A stretch of 51,881 bases of DNA from Comamonadaceae bacterium (lineage in GTDB: Bacteria > Pseudomonadota > Gammaproteobacteria > Burkholderiales > Burkholderiaceae_C). A program made the position numbers and the translations under genes. Within the stretch, counting starts at the first letter, position 1, and each line of letters begins with the position of its first letter. The stretch covers positions 1 through 51,881 of the forward strand of contig CANFYZ010000016.1 in the NCBI GenBank assembly GCA_947451385.1, in the 5' to 3' direction. The notes below the pieces were generated by a model that saw only the letters and a program-made list of their open reading frames with translations, did no database searches and was not told the origin of the DNA. Positions 24,450 through 32,788 of the stretch are shown here, piece by piece.

Positions 24450-26471
24450 CTAACCAGTTGCGAGCTGTGGCCCTTGATTCAAGGTACGCTTGATAAGCGG
24501 TGTCAGTATTCGTAACTCTTGGACGCCTAACGCCCCCTCTTGGTCTGGACCAATAGTAATCCGCAGAGCATCGCCATGAGCTCCTACTGGGAGCCGTCTG
24601 CAAAGTAGGTCTGCGAGAGCTGCATCTTCTACAGCGCAAATAACTTGTCGGTCTTCGTTGACCAGTTGAGCCATGACCTCTGCCAAGTGCACGGCGCGGA
24701 AGTCGTCAATATGCTGCACGGGATCGTCTAGCAAAATGGATTTCCAGCGACTCCATGAGATTGAGAGGTTCACGGACAACAGAAAGGCAAGTCCGGTTGC
24801 TCGACGCTGCCCGCTAGAGAACAGGAACTGTGGATTGAGTTGATCGCCCACCTGAAGCTTCATGAACCGCCGAACATCCCCACGAATTGAATATTCGATG
24901 TCACTCCAGGTTGGGTGGGGACGCAGCCGCCGATAGAGTTCGGACATTAATGGAAGCACGCGTTCGAGGCGGCGGTCAAGCGTTTCGCTAGTTGCTCTGC
25001 GAGCCGCATCATGCAGCGCTTGCGCACTGGCCTCCGCTTTTCGAGCGCGACCAAAGCGTTCCTGCGCTTTCGAAAGACGATTATTAGCATCGGATAGGCC
25101 ACGCTGCGCTTTATCCAGATCAACGCTTAACCTCAGTGTTTCCAGGACCCGGAGATCTATTTGCGCCGCATTAAGGTCGGCACGCAACTCCGCAACCCTT
25201 GCTAACAGAGAATCCCGAGACGACTCAGCTAGGTGGAGGTCCAAACGCGCTTGGTCGAACAATTGAACTGCGCGCACTGCATCGGCGTGGACTTTCTCGG
25301 CTGCCTCAACTGCCTCGGACGATGCAACGACACGCTCCTCCGTTCTTTTTTTCACTCTCTCAAAATCTGCGAGGTTGGCAGCTGCTTCGCTTAGTTGTCT
25401 GGCAAGGACGACCGCGGCCTCCATGCCCTTTTCAAACTCCTCGTGGGACTGGCCGCTTGCACACAAAGGGCAACTGCCGTCGTGTAATCCAAGCTCACGT
25501 CCGAGGTTGACAAGAGCTAAGAGCTTCTTTGCATGTTCATCGACGCCATGCGTGTAAGCGGCAACCAGCGGAGGCGGCGTAAGCGAATTTAGAGCTGCAA
25601 GAGCGTCGGCGTGATCTTCCTGCCGTGCCTTCCGCGATGCATTTAATGAATCGAGATCGCTACGCACCTTGTCAATCTCTTGCCAACGCTTTGCGAGAGA
25701 CTCAAGGGATTCAATTTCTGACTGCGCCTTGACAATGGCCTCTCTGACGGGGCCAGCTAAGACGTCGGCCGGAACTGTCGACTTCACAAAGGCTTGGAGA
25801 CGGGCTACCGCTTGACCGAGGACTTCTTCACTGATCAAGCTGGCTCGCACCTCGTCGAGCCTTTTCGACGCATTCGCTGCATCGCTGTTGGCTGTAGCTA
25901 CCTCCTGTTGTGCAGTAGCGGTTCGCTTCTTAGCGAGTGACACCAACTGGGCTCCTCGATCTAGCCAAACATCCGCGTCGTTCGCACCTAAAACGTCGCG
26001 GAGAAGTGCATATCTGTCGGCTTCCTTGAGGTCGAGACTCAGTTGAGTGATCTGTTCATCTCGGATGATTGAGGCGGCGCAGAGTTGGCCAAGAGGTTGA
26101 GCAGGGGCCGATCCACGATCACAAATTTGATCCAGGATAGCCTCAATATGTACTTGATTTGGTCCTTGAAACTGGGTCCGTCTCAGTACCAGCAAATCGG
26201 AACCGTTCGTGAATCCAACTTCGACATATCGATCCTCCGGAGCTGGGCCCGCTCCGGCCCACCAAAAATAGTCGGCCACTGATTCACCAGCTGATTTGGC
26301 GTCGTTGTACTTGCTCAGGGTCCCTGTCAAGGCGAATTCGATGGCATCGAAAATGGTGCTCTTTCCCACTCCATTACGACCATCAATGATGGTGAATCGT
26401 GAGCCGAATTCGATTCGCACCGGTTTTCTGTACCCTCTGAAGCCGCACAAAGAAACATAAGAGACCTTCAT
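24450..26471 (-). CDS. Rad50/SMC-like AAA ATPase of a three-gene defence-type operon
   Basis: The protein has 673 residues. An N-terminal RecF/Rad50-type P-loop is at residues 31-39 (GRNGVGKST). Two long coiled coils of about 170 residues flank a zinc-hook CPLC at 334-337. The C-terminal lobe has an ABC-signature-like FSSGQRRATG (about 551-560) and Walker B SILLDDP (578-584). It therefore resembles compact Rad50-like ATPases of ABC-three-component systems. It is the last gene of an operon with a 177-residue protein (ATGA overlap) and a SIR2-like protein. Its likely role is sensing or translocating on phage DNA or its ends, then activating the SIR2 effector; this is inference from the system type. 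Confidence 0.85.
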   Translation of the reverse strand: MKVSYVSLCGFRGYRKPVRIEFGSRFTIIDGRNGVGKSTIFDAIEFALTGTLSKYNDAKSAGESVADYFWWAGAGPAPEDRYVEVGFTNGSDLLVLRRTQFQGPNQVHIEAILDQICDRGSAPAQPLGQLCAASIIRDEQITQLSLDLKEADRYALLRDVLGANDADVWLDRGAQLVSLAKKRTATAQQEVATANSDAANASKRLDEVRASLISEEVLGQAVARLQAFVKSTVPADVLAGPVREAIVKAQSEIESLESLAKRWQEIDKVRSDLDSLNASRKARQEDHADALAALNSLTPPPLVAAYTHGVDEHAKKLLALVNLGRELGLHDGSCPLCASGQSHEEFEKGMEAAVVLARQLSEAAANLADFERVKKRTEERVVASSEAVEAAEKVHADAVRAVQLFDQARLDLHLAESSRDSLLARVAELRADLNAAQIDLRVLETLRLSVDLDKAQRGLSDANNRLSKAQERFGRARKAEASAQALHDAARRATSETLDRRLERVLPLMSELYRRLRPHPTWSDIEYSIRGDVRRFMKLQVGDQLNPQFLFSSGQRRATGLAFLLSVNLSISWSRWKSILLDDPVQHIDDFRAVHLAEVMAQLVNEDRQVICAVEDAALADLLCRRLPVGAHGDALRITIGPDQEGALGVQELRILTPLIKRTLNQGPQLATG

Positions 26472-27001
26472 GGCGCCTCCTCAATAACTTGAAGGACTAC
26501 CGACACCTCTGTGCTTGAAACGAAAGCTTCAATTGCGCGAGGTGGTAATTCAGTTGCTCGCTGGCGGATCTCCAACACCATATCGACGGCATCTAGTTTC
26601 GGTGCGCTTTGAAGGGGGAGTAATGGCAGCAGTGCGGCCTCCATGTCCGAGATACCGTTGATGTCTGAGCGGGCGATCTTCCGGGTTCCAGTTAGGTCCT
26701 CCTCAATTGCTGCGAGCGAAGCTATTTCAGCGTGAGAAATATCTCCGCTAGCGAGGAGCACCACATACGTATTCCATGCCTTCTGTCCGGCGCGTCGCAA
26801 TGCGAATTGATTAGCAGAGACTGCTGCTTCGGAGTCGTCAGCCCAGCGGGCAATCAACGATTGGGCATTGGGGTACGAGAAGACGAAACCGATCACCGAA
26901 TCATTCTCGAAGATCAAAAATTCTCTTCCCTTGGCAGAGCTTTCAAGAACCGTAAAGCCCATACGGGTCAGTAATTTCTCGGTTTCGTCAAAAATTTTCA
27001 T
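26468..27001 (-). CDS. probable ABC-three-component middle protein
   Basis: The protein has 177 residues, mixed alpha/beta, with no signal peptide or membrane segment. Features visible are REFLIFENDSVIGFVFSY near the start and AGQKAWNTYVVLLASG in the middle. These, with the position between a SIR2-like gene (TAATG overlap) and a Rad50-like ATPase (ATGA overlap), fit the middle component of ABC-three-component systems; the exact MComp family cannot be settled by eye. It probably links the sensor ATPase to the effector. Confidence 0.6.
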   Translation of the reverse strand: MKIFDETEKLLTRMGFTVLESSAKGREFLIFENDSVIGFVFSYPNAQSLIARWADDSEAAVSANQFALRRAGQKAWNTYVVLLASGDISHAEIASLAAIEEDLTGTRKIARSDINGISDMEAALLPLLPLQSAPKLDAVDMVLEIRQRATELPPRAIEAFVSSTEVSVVLQVIEEAP

Positions 27002-28320
27002 TAGAGGTTGAACTCCTGAACTGCGTCGGGCCGGGTAATCCAGCGGCTCGCATTACCTCTCGCGATGGAGGCTGTACTTACGCGAGCAATGCTAACTGGG
27101 AGTAACTGTGCTTCGGCGCCAACCGCAACGACAAAGTCTGGCGCTGTAGCGGGAGGGGTCTCTCGTTCGAACTCTTTTTCGACTTGATGAATTGGGCGTG
27201 CGGCTCGTAGTATCCGAATTTTTTTGCCTTCAAGATTCCAGTACGGGCCATCAATTACGGCACCTCGTGCTTGGAGTTCCAGGAGTGTTTGTCCAATCAG
27301 CGGGTCTTCTGACGGCTTAGCTTGTTTAGCCGGTTCGTGAGGACGGCTTCCTTCAAGGTCACGCCTCACTGCCCACATCGTCTCATTGTCGGAAAAAGGA
27401 GGTTCGGTCCAAGCGGGGTTCGGTGGTGTACCTTTCCGGTCAATGAAAGCCTGCATACCAGCGTGCAGCACTTGGCGGACAAAGGTCCTCGAGAAGCTAA
27501 GGCGAAGGCTGGCTAAAAAATCGGATCCCGAGGCTTGGACGTGATGGAAACCGTTCTGAGCGCGATTGCCGAGTTCAAAGAGGGCCGGTGCTTTTTTCGG
27601 AAGATCAGCGCTAGCGGCCAGATCAACGACTATTACTCTAGATGGATTCACGCCATTCAACGTGGAGGCAAGCACCTCGTTCAGGTACGTCCAGTCAGTC
27701 CAAAAACCAACGATCAGCAAGTCGCGATTCAGTAGATTCAAATTGAGCCACTGAGCACTCCTGGCGATGCGCGAGGCTACAGGCTCGGCAGTCAACTGAC
27801 CTCGGGCCCAAACCATGTTGTCTGGATCACTAGATCGGCACCCATGCAGTTTCAGGAGAGGTGCGACTCCTGGAGGCAAAGCTGCAAGCGCATGACCGTC
27901 TATGCCAACGCCGACTTGCCCATACTGGTACTGACCTGCCGTCTCGATCAAGGTGTCAACGTTTGTTGTTACGGCTGCCTGTAACGCTCGAACGAGCAGC
28001 ATGTCCGCAATTGCGGCATGTCCTGGGTTCGGATGGCCGGCAAAGGCGTGCTGATCGATGAGTGTGCGGAAGTAAACGGACGAGAGCTCTTGTCGCTGAA
28101 AAAAATACTCCGCTTGGTCATCGATTCCTGCAGGTATGGGCGCTGCTTGGCCATACATGGCCTCGTACTTCTGTTTTGCTCTCTGCGCCAAGGTCGCCGC
28201 TGAGGGTAGCAAGCTTGGGGGGGCCATGGATAAACCGGCCCCGGCGAGTAGAACTAGCCGATCATTTATCAGCGACGTCAACGCGAAGCTTACGCTGTCT
28301 TCAACCGACGTCAGTTGCAT
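27001..28320 (-). CDS. SIR2-like NAD-hydrolase effector
   Basis: The SIR2 core starts near VLLAGAGLSMAPPS, continues through AAVTTNVDTLIETAG and ends its catalytic part at PLLKLHG, giving the GAGxS, TTN-D and H-G signatures of SIR2-like defence proteins. The C-terminal half is specific to this protein. I chose ATG 28320 (439 residues) because the homologous part begins there and GGGAG lies 10 bases upstream. ATG 28428 has a stronger purine-rich leader and would add 36 residues of unclear origin. It is the first gene of the operon and the likely toxic effector, by NAD depletion, during phage attack. Confidence 0.85.
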   Translation of the reverse strand: MQLTSVEDSVSFALTSLINDRLVLLAGAGLSMAPPSLLPSAATLAQRAKQKYEAMYGQAAPIPAGIDDQAEYFFQRQELSSVYFRTLIDQHAFAGHPNPGHAAIADMLLVRALQAAVTTNVDTLIETAGQYQYGQVGVGIDGHALAALPPGVAPLLKLHGCRSSDPDNMVWARGQLTAEPVASRIARSAQWLNLNLLNRDLLIVGFWTDWTYLNEVLASTLNGVNPSRVIVVDLAASADLPKKAPALFELGNRAQNGFHHVQASGSDFLASLRLSFSRTFVRQVLHAGMQAFIDRKGTPPNPAWTEPPFSDNETMWAVRRDLEGSRPHEPAKQAKPSEDPLIGQTLLELQARGAVIDGPYWNLEGKKIRILRAARPIHQVEKEFERETPPATAPDFVVAVGAEAQLLPVSIARVSTASIARGNASRWITRPDAVQEFNL

Positions 28321-28414
28321 CAGGTCAGGTCTCCCGTGTGCGTGAAAGTTGTCCACGTAATCATATACCCCGTCGCATAAGTTACTTCTTACATAAGCCG
28401 ACAATCCAGCTTTG

Positions 28415-28499
28415 CATGGGCAGCGCATTTTTCTCTCCCCCCTTCGGTTGCGGACCTTGCGTCCGCTGGGTGCTCATTTTTGCTCTGGGGCTGCCCATG
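28415..28499 (-). promoter_or_regulatory. structured leader upstream of the SIR2 operon
   Basis: CATGGGCAGC (28415-28424) and GCTGCCCATG (28490-28499) form a perfect 10-bp inverted repeat, 65 bases apart. Inside it is a perfect 6-bp hairpin, GCGGAC-CTTGC-GTCCGC (28450-28466). It lies just upstream of the operon, 95 to 180 bases before ATG 28320. It could be a protein operator pair or a structured 5' leader. Confidence 0.5.
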
Positions 28500-28687
28500 T
28501 GTGGATGGGAGTTCAATTTCCCAGACCGGATTTGAACTTGTGTCGATGATGTGAGGCGATGTAAGATCTGCCCATCGGATGGGTCTAACTCTCTACCCCG
28601 CATTCACGCTCTAGTACCTTCTAGCATGATTGAGTTCGAATAGAAAGTTCCTGAGTGGTCAACCATCCACCACCATTACCCTGTTTA
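28500..28687. other. gene-free stretch upstream of the SIR2 operon
   Basis: No supportable coding or RNA gene. It holds a short GTGGT...ACCAC inverted repeat near 28653-28671 and leads into the terminator at 28688. Confidence 0.4.
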
Positions 28688-28726
28688 AAGGCCGCTAAGG
28701 ATAACCACTTAGTGGCCTTTTTCTTT
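28688..28726 (+). terminator. rho-independent terminator A
   Basis: AAGGCCGCTAAG (28688-28699) pairs with CTTAGTGGCCTT (28708-28719), one G-T pair, and is followed by TTTTTCTTT. It closely resembles terminator B at 29895. No rightward gene ends directly before it, which is odd. Confidence 0.75.
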
Positions 28727-28777
28727 GGTAAATCAATGGTTTGCGCAATAGTAATGCTCAGTAAGCTCTATTGACAG

Positions 28778-29206
28778 CTAAACCCTAACGGGGGTACGTA
28801 CGAGCACCGCCGACTCCAGCTCAGCCGCAGGCATACGGGGCAGACCCAATTCACCGGCGTGCTCCTGGATGTCGCGCGGGGGCACGTCATACCGGAAGCG
28901 ACGACCGTTTTGTTTGGCTGTTTGAAATGGCGACATCGCGTGGCCGTCGCTCCCAAAGACGATGCCTTTGAGCAGGTACTGCGTCTTGGCTCTGGTCGTG
29001 GTGGCCCGCACCCGGCCATTGGTGCTGAGGATGGCGTGGGCATCATCCCAAATGGACTTCGTGATGATCGGCGGGCGCTCCGCCTGATACCTAAGCTCCT
29101 TGTGACGCAACTCGCCCACGTAGGTGCGGTTGGTCAAGACCTTGTAAATCAGCCCTTTGCCGTCCTGGGTGGTCCAGGTTTTGGACGTTTTGGACGCCGC
29201 CCAACT
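28778..29206 (-). pseudogene. large serine recombinase, C-terminal-domain fragment
   Basis: The reading frame contains KGLIYKVLTNRTYVGELRH, PPIITKSIWDDAHAILSTNG and AKTQYLLKGIVFGSDGHA, which match the Recombinase and zinc-beta-ribbon part of large serine integrases. An in-frame stop lies at 29207-29209, so the catalytic N-terminal domain is missing. The sequence after PAAELESAVL also departs from the family and ends early. It is a remnant of a recombinase that once mobilised this region. Confidence 0.8.
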
Positions 29207-29225
29207 TCACCTTTGGTTTGTGAAG
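29205..29225. promoter_or_regulatory. palindromic operator of the toxin-antitoxin pair
   Basis: CTTCAC (29205-29210) and GTGAAG (29220-29225) form a dyad, followed by an ATGATTCAT palindrome at 29229-29237. It lies in the 60 bases before the antitoxin start, as expected for autoregulation by a ribbon-helix-helix antitoxin. Confidence 0.5.
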
Positions 29226-29268
29226 TGTATGATTCATCGTATTACAGTTGCATAAGAGTGATACAGCC

Positions 29269-29505
29269 ATGACTGCCAGAACCATCAACGTACGCCTGCC
29301 CGAGGCGCTTTACATCCAGATCGAAGAATTGGCCAAGGCGACCGCACGGACCAAGAGCTTTTTGGCCATCGATGCGTTGACCAACTATGTGCAGAGTGAA
29401 TCCTGGCAGATTCGTGATATTCAAGAGGGCATTAAGGAAGCCGATGAAGGTGAATTCGCAACCGACAAGCAGGTCAAAGCGGTATTTGCCAAATACGGCG
29501 CTTGA
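29269..29505 (+). CDS. ribbon-helix-helix antitoxin (CopG/RelB-like)
   Basis: The protein has 78 residues from ATG 29269. The N-terminal strand TINVRLPEALYIQIEELAKA is a CopG-type ribbon-helix-helix, and the acidic C-terminal half (EGIKEADEGEFATDKQVKAVF) would bind the toxin. It is 3 bases from the toxin gene, a typical type II arrangement. A 7-residue upstream extension from 29248 is possible but less likely. Confidence 0.88.
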   Translation: MTARTINVRLPEALYIQIEELAKATARTKSFLAIDALTNYVQSESWQIRDIQEGIKEADEGEFATDKQVKAVFAKYGA

Positions 29506-29508
29506 TCC

Positions 29509-29778
29509 ATGCAGATCAAGTGGACCAAGACAGCGCTCGCGTCTGTGGATGAAATCGCTGGATTCATCGCCAAAGACAACCCGACCCGCGCCACCAGTTT
29601 TGTACTGGAGTTGCAGGCCGCGGTGACCAAACTTCAGGCGCATCCTGGCATGGGTCGGGCTGGCCGCGTCCCCGGCACGCGCGAACTTGTATTGCACAAG
29701 AACTACATCGCCATTTACCGCGTGCGTGGCGACGATGTTGAAATTTTGAGATTGCATCACGCAGCCCGAAATCTATGA
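29509..29778 (+). CDS. RelE/ParE-family toxin
   Basis: The protein has 89 residues. The pattern IKWTKTALASVDEIAGFIAK, AHPGMGRAGRVPGTRELVLH, NYIAIYRVRGDDVEILRLHH matches ParE/RelE toxins. ParE types poison gyrase and RelE types cleave mRNA at the ribosome; the motifs here look closer to ParE, but the choice is uncertain. It is the partner of the antitoxin at 29269. Both genes sit within the mobile region and may stabilise it. Confidence 0.88.
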   Translation: MQIKWTKTALASVDEIAGFIAKDNPTRATSFVLELQAAVTKLQAHPGMGRAGRVPGTRELVLHKNYIAIYRVRGDDVEILRLHHAARNL

Positions 29779-29894
29779 CCAACCGGGTCAACCTAGCCAT
29801 CTAGAGATATTGTTGAGTTGGGCAGGACCGGAAATCGCTATTCCCGGTTCGTTTGCTCTCAGGTAGCACCACGCCACCCCATGCAAGATTAAAA

Positions 29895-29929
29895 GCCGCT
29901 CAGTTTCACCACTGAGCGGCCTTTTTCTT
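29895..29929 (+). terminator. rho-independent terminator B
   Basis: GCCGCTCAGT (29895-29904) and ACTGAGCGGC (29911-29920) form a perfect 10-bp stem, followed by CTTTTTCTT. It ends the toxin-antitoxin operon and is near the stop of the leftward photolyase gene. It shares GCCGCT, GGCCTTTTTCTT and the general shape with terminator A. Confidence 0.85.
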
Positions 29930-29945
29930 AGCCCCCACGCTGTAC

Positions 29946-31493
29946 TCAGCCGGCCTGCTGTTGATCGCGGTGGGCTTGGGCTTGGGCGGCGATGGCCGCA
30001 ACTTCCTCCGTGCTCAGTCGGCGGAGGTTGTTCAGTTGCATTCGCATGCGCGGATTTTTGGCCAGGGTTTCACTGTGCTGGTTCAGGTAATCCCAATACA
30101 GGGTGGTGAAGGGGCAGGCCGACTCGCCGGTGGACAGCGCCGGGTTGTAGCGGCAGCCCTTGCAATGGTTGCTCATGCGGTCGATGTATTTGCCGCTGGC
30201 GATGTAGGGCTTGCTGGCCATCAGGCCGCCGTCGGCAAATTGGCTCATGCCCAAGGTGTTGGGCAACTCGACCCATTCCACCGCATCGACATACACCGCC
30301 AGATACCACTGGTGCACCTCTTGGGGCTTGACGCCCAGGAGGAGGGCGTAAAGGCCGGTCACCATCAAGCGCTGAATGTGGTGGGCATAGCCTTGCGCCA
30401 GCGTGAGCTGGATGGCGTCTCGCAGACAGGCCATGTCGGTTTGACCCGTCCAGTAAAACGCAGGCAGAGGCTCACGGGCGTCTTGTGCGTTGCGCTGTGC
30501 ATAGTCCGGCATTTGCGTCCAGTAGATGCCGCGCACGTATTCACGCCAGCCCAAAATCTGACGCACAAAACCCTCGACCGCTGGCAACGGTGCCTGCCCG
30601 GTGCGAAAAGCGTTTTCTGCTGCGGCCACCACCTCACGCGGGTTGAGCAACTTTAAGTTCAAGGCGCAAGACAGGTGCGAGTGATACAGCCACACCTCGC
30701 CCTCCCACATGGCGTCTTGGTAGTGGCCAAAATGCGGCAGTCGGTGGGCGATGAATTCAGCCAGGGCCCGCTGCGCTTGTTCGCGCGTCACCGGCCAGCC
30801 AAAGCTGGCCAGCGAGCCAGGGTGATGTGCAAAGCGGTGATTGACCAGCGCCATCACCTCTTGCGTGATGGCATCTGGCGCAAACCGGCTGGGCGGTGGC
30901 AACAGGCCGGGACCTTGTTTGCCAAAGCTGTTGCGATTTTCAGTGTCAAAGTTCCACTGATCGCCGACGGTTTTTTTTCCCTCCATCAGGATGCCGGTCT
31001 TGTGACGCATCTCGCGGTAAAAATATTCCAACCGCAGTTGTTTGCGCCCCTGAGCATGCGCGGCAAACTCGCGCACCGTGCTGAAGAAGTGGTTGTCGTC
31101 CCGAATCTCCAAGTTCAATGCGTGTTGGTGCGCCACCTGGCGCAAACTTTGCAGCACGCGCCAATCTCCTGGGGCGGTCATGACCAACTGCTGGGGCTGC
31201 GTTTGCTGGAGGGCCCGGTCCAACTCGCCCGCCAAGGTGCCCGTGTTGCCTAGCGCGTCCAGCTCGGTGTAGAGGACGGGCCAGCCTTGTGCCTTCAAGT
31301 CCGCAGCAAAGTGACGCATGGCGCTCAAGAACACGGTCGTTCGCTGTTTGGCAGAAGCGACATGCGTGGATTCTTCCTCCACTTCGGCCATCCAGATCGC
31401 GTCTTGTGCGGGGTCGAAATCGCGCAGCGCAGAGGCCTCGTGGTCGAGTTGATCGCCCAAGATCAAGACGAGGTGCCTGAGAGTTTTTTTCAT
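29946..31493 (-). CDS. Fe-S bacterial cryptochrome/(6-4) photolyase
   Basis: The protein has 515 residues of the FeS-BCP (PhrB/CryB) group. The N-terminal Rossmann part begins HLVLILGDQLDHEASALRDF. Four cysteines at about 356, 444, 447 and 460 keep the spacing of the [4Fe-4S] ligands in Agrobacterium PhrB (350, 438, 441, 454). The FAD-binding region includes ILGWREYVRGIYW and MSQFADGGLMASKPYIASGK. It repairs (6-4) UV photoproducts or acts as a blue-light receptor. It overlaps the DUF2256 gene (ATGA) and belongs to the MerR-DUF2256-photolyase operon. Confidence 0.92.
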   Translation of the reverse strand: MKKTLRHLVLILGDQLDHEASALRDFDPAQDAIWMAEVEEESTHVASAKQRTTVFLSAMRHFAADLKAQGWPVLYTELDALGNTGTLAGELDRALQQTQPQQLVMTAPGDWRVLQSLRQVAHQHALNLEIRDDNHFFSTVREFAAHAQGRKQLRLEYFYREMRHKTGILMEGKKTVGDQWNFDTENRNSFGKQGPGLLPPPSRFAPDAITQEVMALVNHRFAHHPGSLASFGWPVTREQAQRALAEFIAHRLPHFGHYQDAMWEGEVWLYHSHLSCALNLKLLNPREVVAAAENAFRTGQAPLPAVEGFVRQILGWREYVRGIYWTQMPDYAQRNAQDAREPLPAFYWTGQTDMACLRDAIQLTLAQGYAHHIQRLMVTGLYALLLGVKPQEVHQWYLAVYVDAVEWVELPNTLGMSQFADGGLMASKPYIASGKYIDRMSNHCKGCRYNPALSTGESACPFTTLYWDYLNQHSETLAKNPRMRMQLNNLRRLSTEEVAAIAAQAQAHRDQQQAG

Positions 31494-31681
31494 TCAGGCG
31501 CGACTTTCGAAGAGGAGGCGGGTTTGTTTTTGCGACAGGCATCAGAACAGTAAAGCACCTGTTCCCAATTTTTGGCCCACGCTTTGCGCCAGGTCATGTC
31601 ACGCCCACAGGCTTGGCAGGGCTTGCTGGGCAAGCTTTGCTTGTTGCCCTTGAAGCTTTTTGCCTGGGGGGCCGGGCTCAT
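31490..31681 (-). CDS. DUF2256 small Zn-type protein
   Basis: The protein has 63 residues with a basic tail and the CQACGRDMTWRK...YCSDACR cysteine pattern of DUF2256. Genes of this family are often next to cryptochrome or photolyase genes. It overlaps both the MerR gene and the photolyase by 4 bp, so the three are translationally coupled. Its function is unknown. Confidence 0.85.
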   Translation of the reverse strand: MSPAPQAKSFKGNKQSLPSKPCQACGRDMTWRKAWAKNWEQVLYCSDACRKNKPASSSKVAPE

Positions 31682-32670
31682 GATTTTCCCTCGCGCAAAT
31701 CAATCCCTTCGAGTTGGGCGATTTTTTCAAGTGCGTTTTCAAACAAGACGCGGGCTGAGCCTGAAATGGAGGCCAGGTAGGCGTGCAGATGCGCGTCTTC
31801 GGCGCTGTTGTTCAAACAGTCTTGGCTGTATTCCTCGAAGCTGGCCAGTTGAGTAATGAGTTCAGCCACATGCCGGGGGCATTCGCACAACACGTTGGTG
31901 GAAATGCCCGCCACACGGCTCAGGGTGGCCTCTGAGTATTTGCGGCTGGTGATCACCGCACCCGAGGTGCCAAATTCTTGCGCACGGGCGGGGTCCACAA
32001 ACAAGACCGATTGCAACAACTCGGCCAATTCGCTGTCGGAGATAGGTTCGCGCCTGACCATGCAGCCGGAAAACTTCATCGCTTGCACCACCGCCTCCGC
32101 AGCGAAATGGTAGATGACGATGGTTTGTGCGAACTGGTGCTTGCGCATCAGCAACTGAATGGCCGCGTGCACTTGGGCGTTGAGGGTATTGACCTTGATC
32201 AGCAGCACCTGCGCTGGGGTGTGCAATTCGGCGCTGCTGGCCGCGGCCAAGTCGGCCCAAACCTCGCTCAGCTGAATGCGGTTTTGCTGCAGGCTGAGCA
32301 CAAATTTTTGCGATTCCATTCGGTTCGCCAGACTCAGACCGACAACCGCAACGGACGCCACCTGGGGTGTGGGCTGGCCAGAGTGGGACAGCGGCTGCGC
32401 CTGACTGCTCAGGCGCCGCAGGGTGGCCAGTTCCAAGTGGGCGATCGCGCTGATGGCATGGCCTGATTGGGAAAGCTGTTTGAGCAGTAGCGCCTTGGAC
32501 ACGTCTTGCTCTTCGTACAGGCGTTGCTTGCCGGGTGTTTTGACCGGGCTGAAGGCACCGTATCGCGTCTCCCAAATCCGCAAGGTGGTGACCGGAATGC
32601 CCGTGGTTTGAGACACGGCACCAATGCGGTAAAGAGGAGTCAAAGAGGAGTTTTTGGAGGTGAAGCTCAT
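31678..32670 (-). CDS. MerR-family regulator of the photolyase operon
   Basis: The protein has 330 residues. The N-terminal MerR helix-turn-helix reads YRIGAVSQTTGIPVTTLRIW, then ETRYGAFSPVKTPGKQRLYE (about residues 14-53). The C-terminal 200 residues have a beta-strand and helix pattern reminiscent of the LitR/CarH effector region, but the cobalamin His motif (DxHxxG) is not seen, so a different signal is likely. It is the first gene of the operon and divergent from TIGR03643. Confidence 0.85.
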   Translation of the reverse strand: MSFTSKNSSLTPLYRIGAVSQTTGIPVTTLRIWETRYGAFSPVKTPGKQRLYEEQDVSKALLLKQLSQSGHAISAIAHLELATLRRLSSQAQPLSHSGQPTPQVASVAVVGLSLANRMESQKFVLSLQQNRIQLSEVWADLAAASSAELHTPAQVLLIKVNTLNAQVHAAIQLLMRKHQFAQTIVIYHFAAEAVVQAMKFSGCMVRREPISDSELAELLQSVLFVDPARAQEFGTSGAVITSRKYSEATLSRVAGISTNVLCECPRHVAELITQLASFEEYSQDCLNNSAEDAHLHAYLASISGSARVLFENALEKIAQLEGIDLREGKS

Positions 32671-32788
32671 ATTTTGTGTAGTAGTTGAGTAGATTTTATG
32701 TTGAAAAATACCTTATAAATAATTTTTTTGAACTTTGCGTAGGTTAAAAAGGCAAAATAGTCTTAACAACAATGCGAAAGCCAGAGAC

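Noticed and set aside
29790..29894. Possible small structured RNA after the toxin gene (GGACCGGAA...CCCGGTTCG)
   Set aside because: Parts look like the conserved loop of SRP RNA, but the order and the helices do not fit, and it precedes terminator B, so it is most likely just the 3' untranslated end of the toxin-antitoxin transcript.
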